A stretch of 64,000 bases of DNA from assembly GCA_958450325.1 (NCBI GenBank), contig OY288239.1, positions 42,489,811 through 42,553,810 of the forward strand, given 5' to 3'. This document shows positions 33,097-43,325 of this stretch, in pieces. Position numbers and translations under genes: made by a program. This DNA is from Agrostemma githago. Lineage: Eukaryota > Streptophyta > Magnoliopsida > Caryophyllales > Caryophyllaceae. Under the pieces are notes generated by a model. That model searched no databases and had not been told where the DNA came from. It saw only the letters and a list, made by a program, of their open reading frames with translations. The stretch's first letter is position 1, and the number at the start of each line of letters is the position of its first letter.

Positions 33097-35389
33097 TATA
33101 AATAGTACTCGTATTATTTTATTAATTTAATAAATTTTTGTTGATTCAATGAGTTGAACAAGTCGAATCAAATGGATCGCAGGTCGAAAAAATGGATCGG
33201 ACGGATCGGGTCAAGTTTTGACGGGTCTAAATGGCTTACCCTACCCGTTTATTTCAGTTTTTAAACTCAGAAAACTTATCGGTATCCCTCCTTCGCCTGC
33301 CATCACTGTCTCATCATCCACGAAAGTTAGGTATTTGGGATTTACGGTTCAATTCGATCAACCCCCATCAACCGATAATTCAGTTTGTTTCGTTATTTCA
33401 GATGTTTCATTGTTTCATTATTCTTCGTCGTCACTCCTCCACCTCCATTGCTGCCGTGGCTTTACATCTTTTCCGCTTATTTTCACTTCCAATCGAAACT
33501 ATAATTCAGGATTAATCTACTTGAGGTGCGTGATTCATAGTATATTTCTGTTAATTTGCTCTTATTTAATTGCTTGTGATGTCATATTTTCGTAGTGTTA
33601 TTATTACTGTCGGCTATTTGCATTTTTTCAAATATTACACATTTAACAGACTAGACTAGTTTAGAGCAGTGGGTAGGCATTTTTATTCGAATAGCAGCAG
33701 TGTCAGTGGTTACATGAGTAGAAGTCAAAAGGCAAAGGCATGGGGCTATTAGAATTGTTTATGAGATATAAGATCTGCTGAGTTTAATACTACAAAAGTC
33801 CACCAAATCAAAAGATTCAAAATCAGCTAAGCAATATTCATGGGATGCTAGTTACTAGTGGGGGTGACATGACTCAGTTGTCACTAGATGCAAAGATTTT
33901 GGGTGTATAAGCTAGTTCTGGTTAATGTGGGTTATGCTCGTCGAATGTTTGATAAATTGCCCACTCCAAATGTTTTTGCTTTTAATTGGATGATCTCGGA
34001 ATGTTTTTGTTTTTGAAAGTTAGGTATGAAAATTTAGATGGCCTTAACGTGTATACTTGGTGTATACGGAGTACTTATCAGAAGTTTGGTTGACCCGAAA
34101 TTCATTAGGAGGACATTATCCATGAAGTGTTCCATGACAAGGTGAAGTATGGATCATCTCTTACAGTATAGTACGACATAGTATACAATACAGAGTAATT
34201 AATAGATACACCCCCTTTGAAATGATAATTTTGAAAATAGTAATTTGATGCCGCCATTGTCGTACTATGTTTCCTTCTTTTATCCATGTTTTGTAAAGTT
34301 CATCCGGTGAGTTGTAATAGTCCAATTCAATGATATTTTACTTTTGTTAATGTTTCAAAACAAGGGGTAAGACTTCCTACTACATTCACGCCTTTGACAA
34401 ATTAAATTGGGGTAATAGATATTCTAGTTGTAGAATTAATCTATTCTTTGTAGTTTGTATTGACGAGTGGATGATTTTCCGTTGTAGGTTTCACACATAT
34501 GACTACGCGATATATTTTGTTAGCGATTGTACTAGAATCCTGGGAGTAGAAGGTACAGTTGATGGAGTAAACGATCAAGGGAGCTAGACTTACCAAAGTT
34601 GCAGCGGTAAGTTGAGCTGATGACGATGATTCCATTTTTCTATATTTGAAACATTCTTCTGTCTATGCCAATTAATTATCCGGATGCCTGTTGGTATAGA
34701 TTCAGAGCGCATTACTCTAGCTCTTCAGCTTCAACAGGTGCAAGATCACATGACGGATTTGAGAAAGAGGTTTGCTGGATGAAAGGACAAAGGTAATACT
34801 TCTAGTACCCGTGCCTAATATATACTCGGCATACTAACAATTGTTGAGTATTTTCTTTCTTGATACACAGGTTATGTTAGGTGTTGATCGTCCAGATATA
34901 ATCAAAGGTATTCCTCAGAAAATGCTTGCTTCTTTTTACATTAATAATCAAAGGTGTTTTCCTTCTTGATACACATGTTACTTCTTTTTATGTTGTGGTT
35001 TGTGCAAGAAGCGTGTTGCTTCATGATACGAAGTATAATAATAATGCATATGTAAAACCCTCTACACATTTGTTATGGAGTGTCTTTGTTACTCATAAAA
35101 TAAGATTGTTTATGTTACTGCATTTCTACTTCCCAATGTAGGTACGAATTTGAAATGGGAGTGAGTAGGCTTGGAATGATACTGAAATGTGATACATGGA
35201 TTCAGAATGTTTTTTTTCTCTAGAATTGCAGTATTATTGTTGGGAGATATGGTTTATTACTAGGTTTATGACTTGGTAATACCTGATCACGTTAGTAGTA
35301 GTGGTGAATAAGATGCTTTGACGTTGAATTTGATAAGCCTATTCATGTAATGCACGGGTCACTAATATAACATTGTTTTTGTTTATCTA
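33097..35389 (+). other. Gene-fragment-like region with a Helitron-type 3' end
   Basis: No intact gene. Exon-like pieces are bounded by AG and GT: 34702-34795 (after GTATAG, before GTAATA) and 34871-34925 (after ACACAG, translating MLGVDRPDIIKGIPQKML). I do not recognise the parent gene. TGCACGGGTCACTAA at 35351-35365 followed by T looks like a Helitron 3' end (CTRR after a GC-rich arm), so the fragments may have been captured by a Helitron; I did not find its 5' end. Confidence 0.35.
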
Positions 35390-36442
35390 TCTATACTATA
35401 TAATAAAACAGAAATCAAAGCATGGTTTCTTGGCGCCAAAACGCACATTCCTAAATCATCCCACTTTCCATATTAATCTATATCATATAAATATTATAAA
35501 ATTTATTATAACCATTAATCTGATATAATACTCCATACGGTTTTTCTAACGTGTGTCGAGTGGGCACATGTTAAGATGCTAATTAGAGAAATAATTACAA
35601 TGATCTTATCAAGAGAATTTGAAATACTAACTAATAATTACCATACTTAAATAACATCAATGAAATTCCTTACATAATTAACATCTTAACGTGGCCCACT
35701 GGCACACGTTAGAAAAATCGTACTCCATATTAATCAAAAATTTCATATTAATAAGATATTTTTGGTAGGTACATCTCTTAAAACGTCAAAGATACAAATT
35801 TCTAATATTTTGACGGTAATATAATTTATCACGGGTTAAAACATTTGGAAACACCATAGATATAAATATGTTGACAAACAACTTATTATGTTAATTGCGA
35901 TTTAAATTATTTTTGTACTAATAATCTAACATAGATAAAACATTGTCGAAAATGATTTTTATTTAATAGCTAGATTAGTAGCGTACAAAATTGAACAGAT
36001 TAAAATAACATTGGACGGGTATACCAATAAGAATTTTAAAAAAATGGATATTAGTTATGAAGATTTTAGTATATATTTCATCTATCGATAGTATACTTAG
36101 TAATGAAAAAAACTTATTTGGAATATTTAAATTAGAACTTATTACACCACTGCTATGATATTTGTATTGGAAAAAAATATTATTTTTTTATTAATTTACG
36201 AGATAACAATCACACTATCTTTTTAATGTTACACTTTAATTTTCCTTGAGCTGGTTTCAATTAGAGGTCTATTTTTTATTCGCAATTTCTTAAAATGTTT
36301 TTTATTATGATTTTTGTATCAAGTTAGTTCTACTAAAAGTAAATTTATCATTATTTTATACTCCATAAAACACAAGTTAAAAGACTAATTACTCAACGAA
36401 TAATCGTATCAAACATGCGAGATATGTGTATATCATGATAAC

Positions 36443-36679
36443 TATTAAGGATAAAGATAAACATGAAGATATGATCACACAACACTCATGATCACCTGCC
36501 TATATTACATTGATTTGATCTCCTAGATTATAGCAACTGTATCAATTGTAATCATAGAGATTAGATTATTATTCTTTGTATACTGTCTAGGTACACTAGT
36601 CCAAGTACATCAGCACGTCTGTATAAATATGTTGTTCATCATCTATGCAATTCAATCAATTCAGTTCATTTCTTTCATA
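36443..36679 (+). repeat. Copia 5' LTR
   Basis: 237 bp, TATTAAGG.. to ..CTTTCATA. It contains TATAAATATG at about 36621 as the likely promoter. It differs from the 3' LTR at about four to five sites, including a 1-bp length difference. Confidence 0.9.
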
Positions 36680-36691
36680 TGGTATCAGAGC
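36680..36691 (+). other. Copia primer-binding site
   Basis: TGGTATCAGAGC, complementary to the 3' end of initiator tRNA-Met, immediately after the LTR. Confidence 0.92.
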
Positions 36692-36752
36692 CACAAAAGT
36701 TCCAACCCAAAACAAATCTTTCGGCACAATCATACTGCCACCCTCAGCCACC

Positions 36753-39700
36753 ATGTCTGGATCAGCTTCCCTCATTCCAAACTCACAAGAAACTGACAAA
36801 CCCTTCATTTCCATCAACATGGCTGGCGTGACAGCCTTAACACCGAGCACCTATCGTGCCTGGTCAAAACAGATGACCAACCTCCTATTCGGTCTCGATT
36901 TATTCAAATATGTTGATGGCACATATCCTTGTCCACCAGAAACGAAAGAATCTGTGGGCAAAGATGAAAAACCAACTAAAATACCTAATCCTGCCAATTA
37001 CACATGGCTGAGACAAGATGCACTTGTCAGTGCCGCACTTCGGGCTGTTGTCTCTTCGGAGATCGCACCGTTCCTTAACAACAGTGACACTGCTGCTCAG
37101 ATTTGGACTACCCTCCAAAACACTTATGCCAATCCGTCTCGCGGTCACGTAATGCAAATTAAAGACCGTCTCCACTCACTTGACAAAAACGACCTCTCTG
37201 CCTCAGCTTATATGCAAGCAATCAAATCTTGCATCGACGAACTTGCTGACCTCGGAAAACCGATGGATAACGAGGACGTCGTAGCTAAGGTTCTCCATGG
37301 ACTCGACTATTCCACCTACTACTCTCTGATTGACGCTGTGAAACATCGGGAAACTCCCATCACCTTCGATGAACTCCATGAATGCCTCCTCCAGTTTGAT
37401 CTCTCCATCAAACATAACCCCAAAAACAGCCTTTCCTTACCATCTCACCATCCAGCTTCCGCCCATGCCGTCTATCACCGCCCTGCTCAGCGTACCCCAC
37501 GTCCCAATAACAACCAGGGCATACTCCCCACCCCCACCAACTCCGACTCCCCTCCACCTTTTAAGGGAAAGTGTCAGTGGTGTCATGAACCAGGACATTT
37601 TCTCAAAACCTGTGCCATTTTTAAGGCCCTTCATCCACAAATAATAGTACCACCTCGCCCACCCAATCCACACTCCACTAACCGTACCACCCCCCGAGTC
37701 CATGCTTCTGTAGGTCCCTTTTCCACTCCCTCCCCTTGGTTGATTGACAGTGGTGCTTCCCACCACATCACCAATGATCTTCATAACCTAGCCCTACATG
37801 CCCCCTATGACGGAACCGACGATCTTCTCATCGGTGATGGATCACCCCTCCACATCGCTAATATTGGTTCTTTTTCCCTTCCCCTCACATCTCACTCCTC
37901 TATTTACTTTAATAATGTGTTACACTCCCCTTCTATCTCTCGTAATATTATTTTTGTGTCTCAGTTTTGTCTCGACAATGATGCGGTTGCTTACTTTACT
38001 TCTACTTCTTGTGTACTGCAGGATCGGCTGACGGGCAAAGTGCTTATCCGAGGACAGCTTAACTCGGGGCTATATGACTGGATCGGCCCGTCCAACCCTC
38101 CTACAGCGCACCACACCTCTCTATCCCAACCCGTGAATTGGCACCATAAGCTAGGCCACCCATCGTCCCAAATTATTAGCAGTATATCTAAACTAGCTAA
38201 TTTTTCTATTTCAAATAAATTAGACCACTGTTCTGCTTGTTCTATTCATAAAATACATAAATTACCTTTTGCTATTAATACTTTATCGTCCTCCAAACCG
38301 CTTGAACTTTTATATTCCGATGTATGGACCTCACCCATTCAATCTATTGATGGCTACAAATACTATGTCATATTCGTTGACCACTTCACTCGCTACACAT
38401 GGTTATATCCATTAAAGAAAAAATCGGACACACTTGCTATATTTACTAGATTTCGTGCCTTAGTCGAAAAATATTTTAATCGACCCACAACTCAAATCTT
38501 CTCGGATAATGGAGGTGAATATTTAAAACTCACTCCCTCAATCACTACCGACGGTATCGCACATCTCACCTCCCCTCCTCACACCCCCGAACACAACGGT
38601 ATCGCCGAGCGTCGTCATAGACATATCGTTGAGATCGGACTTACTCTTCTTACCCATGCTAATATTCCCGTCGCCTATTGGTCCTATGCTTTCATCACGG
38701 CAGTCTATCTCATTAATAGAATGCCCACATCTAATCTTGCTAACACCTCTCCTTTCACAAAACTTTTCGGATATAACCCAAATTACTCCAAACTACGGAG
38801 CTTCGGGTGTCTCTGCTACCCTTGGCTCCGTCCCTACGTCAAACACAAGCTAGAACCAAAGTCAAAACCATGTATCTTTATCGGCTACTCCCCCACTCAA
38901 AGTGCCTATCACTGTCTCGATCCTACCTCACACAAAATCTACACCTCTCGTCACGTTAAATTTATCGAAACTTCATTTCCCTTCAAAACTCTACACCCAA
39001 CCCCTGAAACCCCGTCCCCTACTCTCACCGTCCAAACATGGTGCTCTCCATCTCTCACCATTCTCACCTCTCCTCCCACTGAAACCCCAGCCAACACCAA
39101 TCCCTTGGCTGAACCCTCCTCTCCCCCACTACGTGTGTACCAGCCGAACAAAAGCCACCCTTCAACTGATTCTCAGTCGACCTCCCAGTCCAACCCATCG
39201 TCCTCGGTTAACCCTCAGCCAAACTCTCATTCTTCTCCAACTGACTCTCAGTCGAGCACTAATCCCTCGGTCGAACCTCAACCGACACCCCCCTCAACCA
39301 CTCCCCAACCGCCCCCCACAGATCACTCCTCTACAACCAACATTCCTGAACCATCAACTAGACCCACCACCAGACTCATGAACAACATCCGTCTTCCAAA
39401 CCCGAAATACGCCGCCTTGGCCCAAGTCTCCACTACCAATTCCCGTCCCGTCACTCTCACCTCGGCCCTACCAGATCCCGAATGGAAGTCAGCGATGAAT
39501 GCTGAATTCGCTGCTCTCCTCTCCAATCATACATGGACCCTTGTACCACCCCATCCTTCTTATAACATCATTGGTTGCAAGTGGGTATTCCGAATTAAAT
39601 ATAACCCGGATAATACTATCAATAAATACAAAGCTAGACTGGTTGCCAAGGGCTTCAATCAACGTCCTGGAGTCGACTACTCAGAAACGTTCAGTCCCGT

Positions 39701-41036
39701 TGTCAAGCCAGTTACAGTTAGGCTGCTCCTCTCATTAGCACTTACCCGTGGCTGGTCCCTCAGGCAACTCGACATCAACAATGCTTTTTTACAAGGTACG
39801 TTAACTGAAACCGTGTATATGTCTCAACCTCCCGGTTTTAAAGACTCTACCCACCCGACTTATGTTTGTAAGTTAACCCGAGCTATTTATGGTCTCAAAC
39901 AGGCCCCTCGGGCCTGGTACACAGAACTCAAAACTTACCTCGTGTCCTATGGTTTTAGTCATTCTAAATCTGATCCTTCTCTTTTTCTACTACACCATCC
40001 TCAACATCCCATATATCTCTTAGTCTATGTCGATGACATTATTGTCACTGGTCCATCATCCCCTTCTCTTACTACCTTTTTAGCTGCCTTTGCCCGTCGC
40101 TTCTCTTTAAAGGATCTCGGTTTTCCGTCATATTTCTTGGGAATTGAAGTTACACCTAAACCATTTGGTCTCTGCCTTACCCAAACCAAATACACCCACG
40201 ACATTCTTACCAAACACTCCATGATTGACTGCAAACCGGTCTCAACTCCCATGATAGCCTACCCTCCTCTCCTGAACTCTACTGGCGCATCAATTACCAC
40301 AACCTCGGACTACCGTACTATTGTTGGCAACTTACAATACCTTTCCCTTACCCGTCCCGATATTGCTTTCAGCGTCAATCGGCTCGCACAATTTTTGCAT
40401 GATCCGCAGGAGTCCCACTGGATGGCCTTAAAACGACTGCTTCGTTATCTCAAAGATAGCCTTCAGGTAGGCATTAATCTATATTGTTCCACCTCTGTTT
40501 CTCTTCAGGCTTTCTCTGATGCAGACTGGGCAGGTGACAAGAACAAATATCTCTCTACCACGGGTTTCATTATTTATCTGGGGCGAAATCCCATATCATG
40601 GTCATCTCGAAAGCAACAATCCGTAGCTCTCTCTACCACTGAAGCAGAGTTTCGAGCTGTTGCTACTGTCACCACTGAATTAATGTGGCTCCGTTCGCTA
40701 CTCTCTGAGCTACATCTTGCCATTTCTAATCCCCTCGTTATCTACTGTGACAATCTTGGCGCCACTCACTACGCCAACAATCCCGTTTTTCACTCCAAAA
40801 TGAAGCATGTTGCCCTTGCATTTTACTTTGTTCGTGAACAGGTACAACTTGGACACCTGCGTGTTCAAAACATCCTAGCAGAAGATCAACTTGCCGATGC
40901 TCCTACCAAACCGCTCCCTCGCTCGTCTCTAGAACCGATTTTGCACAAGATTGGACTTTCCTTCAAAACGTCCACCTTGCGGGAGCATATTAAGGATAAA
41001 GATAAACATGAAGATATGATCACACAACACTCATGA
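36753..41036 (+). CDS. Copia gag-pol polyprotein, intact
   Basis: The frame is open from 36645, but that ATG lies in the LTR and reads through the PBS. The ATG at 36753 (MSGSASLIPNSQ) is the likelier start, giving 1427 residues. Order (numbered from 36645): UBN2-type gag (about 50-250); CCHC knuckle CQWCHEPGHFLKTC (about 309-322); protease WLIDSGASHH (about 365); integrase HHCC (WHHKLGHPSS about 499, CSAC) and core (DVWTSPIQS, FSDNGGEYL, EHNGIAERRH); a Pro/Ser/Thr-rich linker; reverse transcriptase with VYVDDIIVTG (about 1127); RNase H with SDADWAGD (about 1290) and ADAPTK. The stop lies 48 bases inside the 3' LTR. Lineage may be Ale-like, judged from the short LTR only. Confidence 0.93.
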   Translation: MSGSASLIPNSQETDKPFISINMAGVTALTPSTYRAWSKQMTNLLFGLDLFKYVDGTYPCPPETKESVGKDEKPTKIPNPANYTWLRQDALVSAALRAVVSSEIAPFLNNSDTAAQIWTTLQNTYANPSRGHVMQIKDRLHSLDKNDLSASAYMQAIKSCIDELADLGKPMDNEDVVAKVLHGLDYSTYYSLIDAVKHRETPITFDELHECLLQFDLSIKHNPKNSLSLPSHHPASAHAVYHRPAQRTPRPNNNQGILPTPTNSDSPPPFKGKCQWCHEPGHFLKTCAIFKALHPQIIVPPRPPNPHSTNRTTPRVHASVGPFSTPSPWLIDSGASHHITNDLHNLALHAPYDGTDDLLIGDGSPLHIANIGSFSLPLTSHSSIYFNNVLHSPSISRNIIFVSQFCLDNDAVAYFTSTSCVLQDRLTGKVLIRGQLNSGLYDWIGPSNPPTAHHTSLSQPVNWHHKLGHPSSQIISSISKLANFSISNKLDHCSACSIHKIHKLPFAINTLSSSKPLELLYSDVWTSPIQSIDGYKYYVIFVDHFTRYTWLYPLKKKSDTLAIFTRFRALVEKYFNRPTTQIFSDNGGEYLKLTPSITTDGIAHLTSPPHTPEHNGIAERRHRHIVEIGLTLLTHANIPVAYWSYAFITAVYLINRMPTSNLANTSPFTKLFGYNPNYSKLRSFGCLCYPWLRPYVKHKLEPKSKPCIFIGYSPTQSAYHCLDPTSHKIYTSRHVKFIETSFPFKTLHPTPETPSPTLTVQTWCSPSLTILTSPPTETPANTNPLAEPSSPPLRVYQPNKSHPSTDSQSTSQSNPSSSVNPQPNSHSSPTDSQSSTNPSVEPQPTPPSTTPQPPPTDHSSTTNIPEPSTRPTTRLMNNIRLPNPKYAALAQVSTTNSRPVTLTSALPDPEWKSAMNAEFAALLSNHTWTLVPPHPSYNIIGCKWVFRIKYNPDNTINKYKARLVAKGFNQRPGVDYSETFSPVVKPVTVRLLLSLALTRGWSLRQLDINNAFLQGTLTETVYMSQPPGFKDSTHPTYVCKLTRAIYGLKQAPRAWYTELKTYLVSYGFSHSKSDPSLFLLHHPQHPIYLLVYVDDIIVTGPSSPSLTTFLAAFARRFSLKDLGFPSYFLGIEVTPKPFGLCLTQTKYTHDILTKHSMIDCKPVSTPMIAYPPLLNSTGASITTTSDYRTIVGNLQYLSLTRPDIAFSVNRLAQFLHDPQESHWMALKRLLRYLKDSLQVGINLYCSTSVSLQAFSDADWAGDKNKYLSTTGFIIYLGRNPISWSSRKQQSVALSTTEAEFRAVATVTTELMWLRSLLSELHLAISNPLVIYCDNLGATHYANNPVFHSKMKHVALAFYFVREQVQLGHLRVQNILAEDQLADAPTKPLPRSSLEPILHKIGLSFKTSTLREHIKDKDKHEDMITQHS

Positions 41037-41223
41037 TCACCTCCCTATATTACATTGATTGATCTCCTAGATTATAGCAACTGTATCAATTGTAATCATA
41101 GAGATTAGATTATTATTCTTTGTATACTGTCTAGGTACACTAGTCCAAGTACATCAGCACGTCTGTATATATATGTTGTTCATCATCTATGCAATTCAAT
41201 CAATTCAGTTAATTTCTTTCATA
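40988..41223 (+). repeat. Copia 3' LTR
   Basis: 236 bp, near-identical to the 5' LTR. The purine-rich GCGGGAGCA just before it is the probable, weak polypurine tract. The last 16 codons of the polyprotein and its stop lie within this LTR. Confidence 0.9.
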
Positions 41224-41918
41224 ATAACAGTCAAACATGTATCTTTACATTAATTTTTCCTGTGTGTATAATTCAAGTTGATTTTAATCGTATATTTATT
41301 CCATATAATAAATTATTTTTTGTTAAAGTAATATCCAAACGTGATTACCTACCTAAGCTTTTTATATATACTCGTGCGGGTATTAACCTAGTGATATAAT
41401 AAGGTTTTTTTTTTGCATGAATGATTATACTTAAAATTTTTGTGGTACTAATTAATTAAAAATCACTGTGATGAAGTCAAGGAATTGAATTATATATACG
41501 GAATGATTTTTATTACGAAATCAATAAAAAATATTAATAATAAAATTGACAAACGAAATGGTAATGTAAAAGTAGCGTCCTCTTTGTCAAGAAGAAATCA
41601 AACACTTCCGGCTAATAATAACAAACAAGACGCTTAAACAAGCGGTCTATTTGTAAACAATAATGGCGACCTTTTTGAGAGATAAATAGGGCTGGTAGCT
41701 AACTACATAAAATAGAATGGTTGTGCCACTAAACCATTCTATTTGGTACTTACAGAACGGGTCTGCCATTAAACCGTTCTGTTTGTTCTACTTATAATAG
41801 AACGGTTTGACCATTTTTGAACCGTTCTTGTTTAACAAATAGAACACTGACCTAGAGGACGGTTCCTTTGCTTATATAGAACGCTTAAAAAGTGTTCTAT
41901 TTGCCTATATTTGTAGTA

Positions 41919-42463
41919 GTATGTATGCTATCTTGCTATCTGCTATATTTGCTATTTCTACCTATATATCTAACATTTCAGGTACCAACTGGTGTTTCCC
42001 AAAGGAACATCAAGTTTTTACTTCCCCAGCGTGAGTCGGTCTTTCGCCTAAATGTTACATACGAATTGGTATGTGTCAGCAGCATACAGGTACACCCAGA
42101 CTCGAGAAGGAAGTCTCCTCGCAAAAACTCCCCAGCAGAAAGCCCAGGGCGGCATTTCTCCTAAAGAAACACGGGATGTGTCTGCGAACAGACACACCCA
42201 TAGCTTCCTAGGCAAGCTCCCGCGCATCTCCAAGATGGGATGTGTATGCAAACGGGCACACCCAAGGCTTCTTAGGCGAGTCCCCACGGAGCTATTAGCA
42301 TCAATTCAGGTATGATTTCTATCTTATGGCTGGCGAGCCCTTTTACGCAAGTCTAATGGACTATAAACGACCCGACCGGAAGTCTGCCAGGTCTTAATCC
42401 TCGATTGGCCTGGTAGCTACTCTAACTTTCGCCTTGTCCAAGCCTCAGTAAGAGTGGGGGCTC
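41919..42463 (+). other. 3' untranslated part and PPT of second Tat-like element
   Basis: Resumes the element interrupted at 31991. It holds hairpin modules, e.g. 42173-42199 (TGTGTCTG/CAGACACA framed by GGG/CCC) and 42237-42263 (GGGATGTG/CACACCC). Next comes the conserved 3' family end (42318-42420, as at 16100-16210). AGAGTGGGGGCTC at 42451-42463 is the PPT. A 90-residue frame at 41892-42164 is not gene-like. Confidence 0.65.
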
Positions 42464-43325
42464 AGTAGACACACACATTTGACCACCAGGTGTCTATAGC
42501 AGTTTCCAAAAAACACCCGATGATGATCGGATGTAAACATGACTTAATACACTTAATTTTGGACTCGGAATCAATAGTAGTTGGCACGAGCTTTTAGCGG
42601 AGTAAAAATCTCACAAAATCGACCTCAAATTCAGGCCCAGTGGATCGTTTCCAGTCAAATAAGACTAACTTGCGTCAAAACCGTCACATAGGGCAAAACC
42701 GTCTTTTAGCGACCGGGTGAAACCCCGGTCAAAGGCATTTTCCGAGCCATAAAAATCTGGCACACCACTTCAAAAATCCAACTTGAGGTCAAAGGCTACA
42801 CAAAAATCAGCAATGAAAGAAGAATTATGCAACCAGACTTCTTCATTAGAGATAAAACTCGATATCTAAGAAGGAGAAGGTTAGAGCCCTCCTGTCCATG
42901 CCTAAGGTAAGGGGAAATGAGTGGACAAGGGACACCCACGTGTCATTCACTCATTTCCCCCTTTTTCTCTCTCTCTCTCTCTTTACTCTCTCTTATGGGA
43001 AACTATAAATACCCATTTATTCTCCAGAAGAGAAGGTAATTTTACTTTCTCACTCTAAAATCTTACTCTAGAAAACGCCACCTTATTCCTCTCGAGTAAG
43101 GTTCGTCAAGGTAATTAGGCATCGGAGAGGGTTTCCTCGGACACCTTTGAGGCCCTATGGGCTCCTTGTGTGCAGGTGACACGCCCCCCTCCGCCGGGAA
43201 GGTCCGACCACTAGAGTGAGTGGAAAGAGAGGCTTTGAAAGCAAGACAAAGCAATCTCATCAGGGAACCACAAACTCGAAAGATCCGAATCCGTTTTGGG
43301 TCAATTGTTTTCATACCGGAATAAG
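42464..43325 (+). repeat. 3' LTR, truncated and chimeric
   Basis: Begins AGTAGACACACAC (TG mutated to AG) and follows the 5' LTR (25375-25770) closely to about 42865. It then switches to a different sequence with a CT microsatellite (42966-42992) and its own TATAAATA box (43004-43011). It stops resembling an LTR at about 43325. Either the element exchanged its U3 or the two LTRs belong to sister families. Confidence 0.65.

Larger units (their letters stand above)
36443..41223 (+). mobile_element. Complete Ty1/copia retrotransposon
   Basis: Two LTRs (36443-36679 and 40988-41223) with only a handful of differences and a 5-bp target copy ATAAC on both sides (36438-36442, 41224-41228). The paralogous sequence at 63961-64000 has one ATAAC (63973-63977) and no insert. 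A TGGTATCAGAGC PBS begins directly after the 5' LTR. The LTR ends are TAT..ATA and not TG..CA. One uninterrupted polyprotein fills the interior. LTR similarity and the open frame point to a recent insertion. Confidence 0.93.
35390..41391 (+). mobile_element. Non-autonomous Helitron split by a copia insertion
   Basis: A 5' end TCTATACTATATAATAAAAC preceded by A, and a 3' end CTCGTGCGGGTATTAACCTAG followed by T, fit Helitron insertion between A and T with a CTRR terminus. The 3' hairpin is weak. Without the copia element it is about 1.2 kb and AT-rich, with no frame. The part from 35866 onward has a second copy at 63403-64000. Confidence 0.5.
31991..41918. mobile_element. CACTA-like DNA transposon, heavily nested
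   Basis: Left end TACTACAATTCTAGGC and right end GCCTATATTTGTAGTA form an inverted repeat close to the CACTACAA termini of CACTA elements. Both ends then carry dense subterminal repeats of AGAACGGTT / AACCGTTCT type (31991-32260 and 41700-41900), as is typical of CACTA elements. The first base differs from the usual C at both ends. I cannot define a clean 3-bp target copy, so exact ends may be off by a few bases. No transposase is visible; the interior is filled by MITEs, Helitron material and a copia element. Confidence 0.55.

Noticed and set aside
33218..33595. 125-residue frame as an intact host gene
   Set aside because: No recognised domain, Ser/Phe-rich, overlapping alternative frame; looks like untranslated leader of a captured fragment.
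38902..39381. Long alternative frames inside the copia polyprotein
   Set aside because: They are shadows of the Pro/Ser/Thr-rich linker in the real frame.
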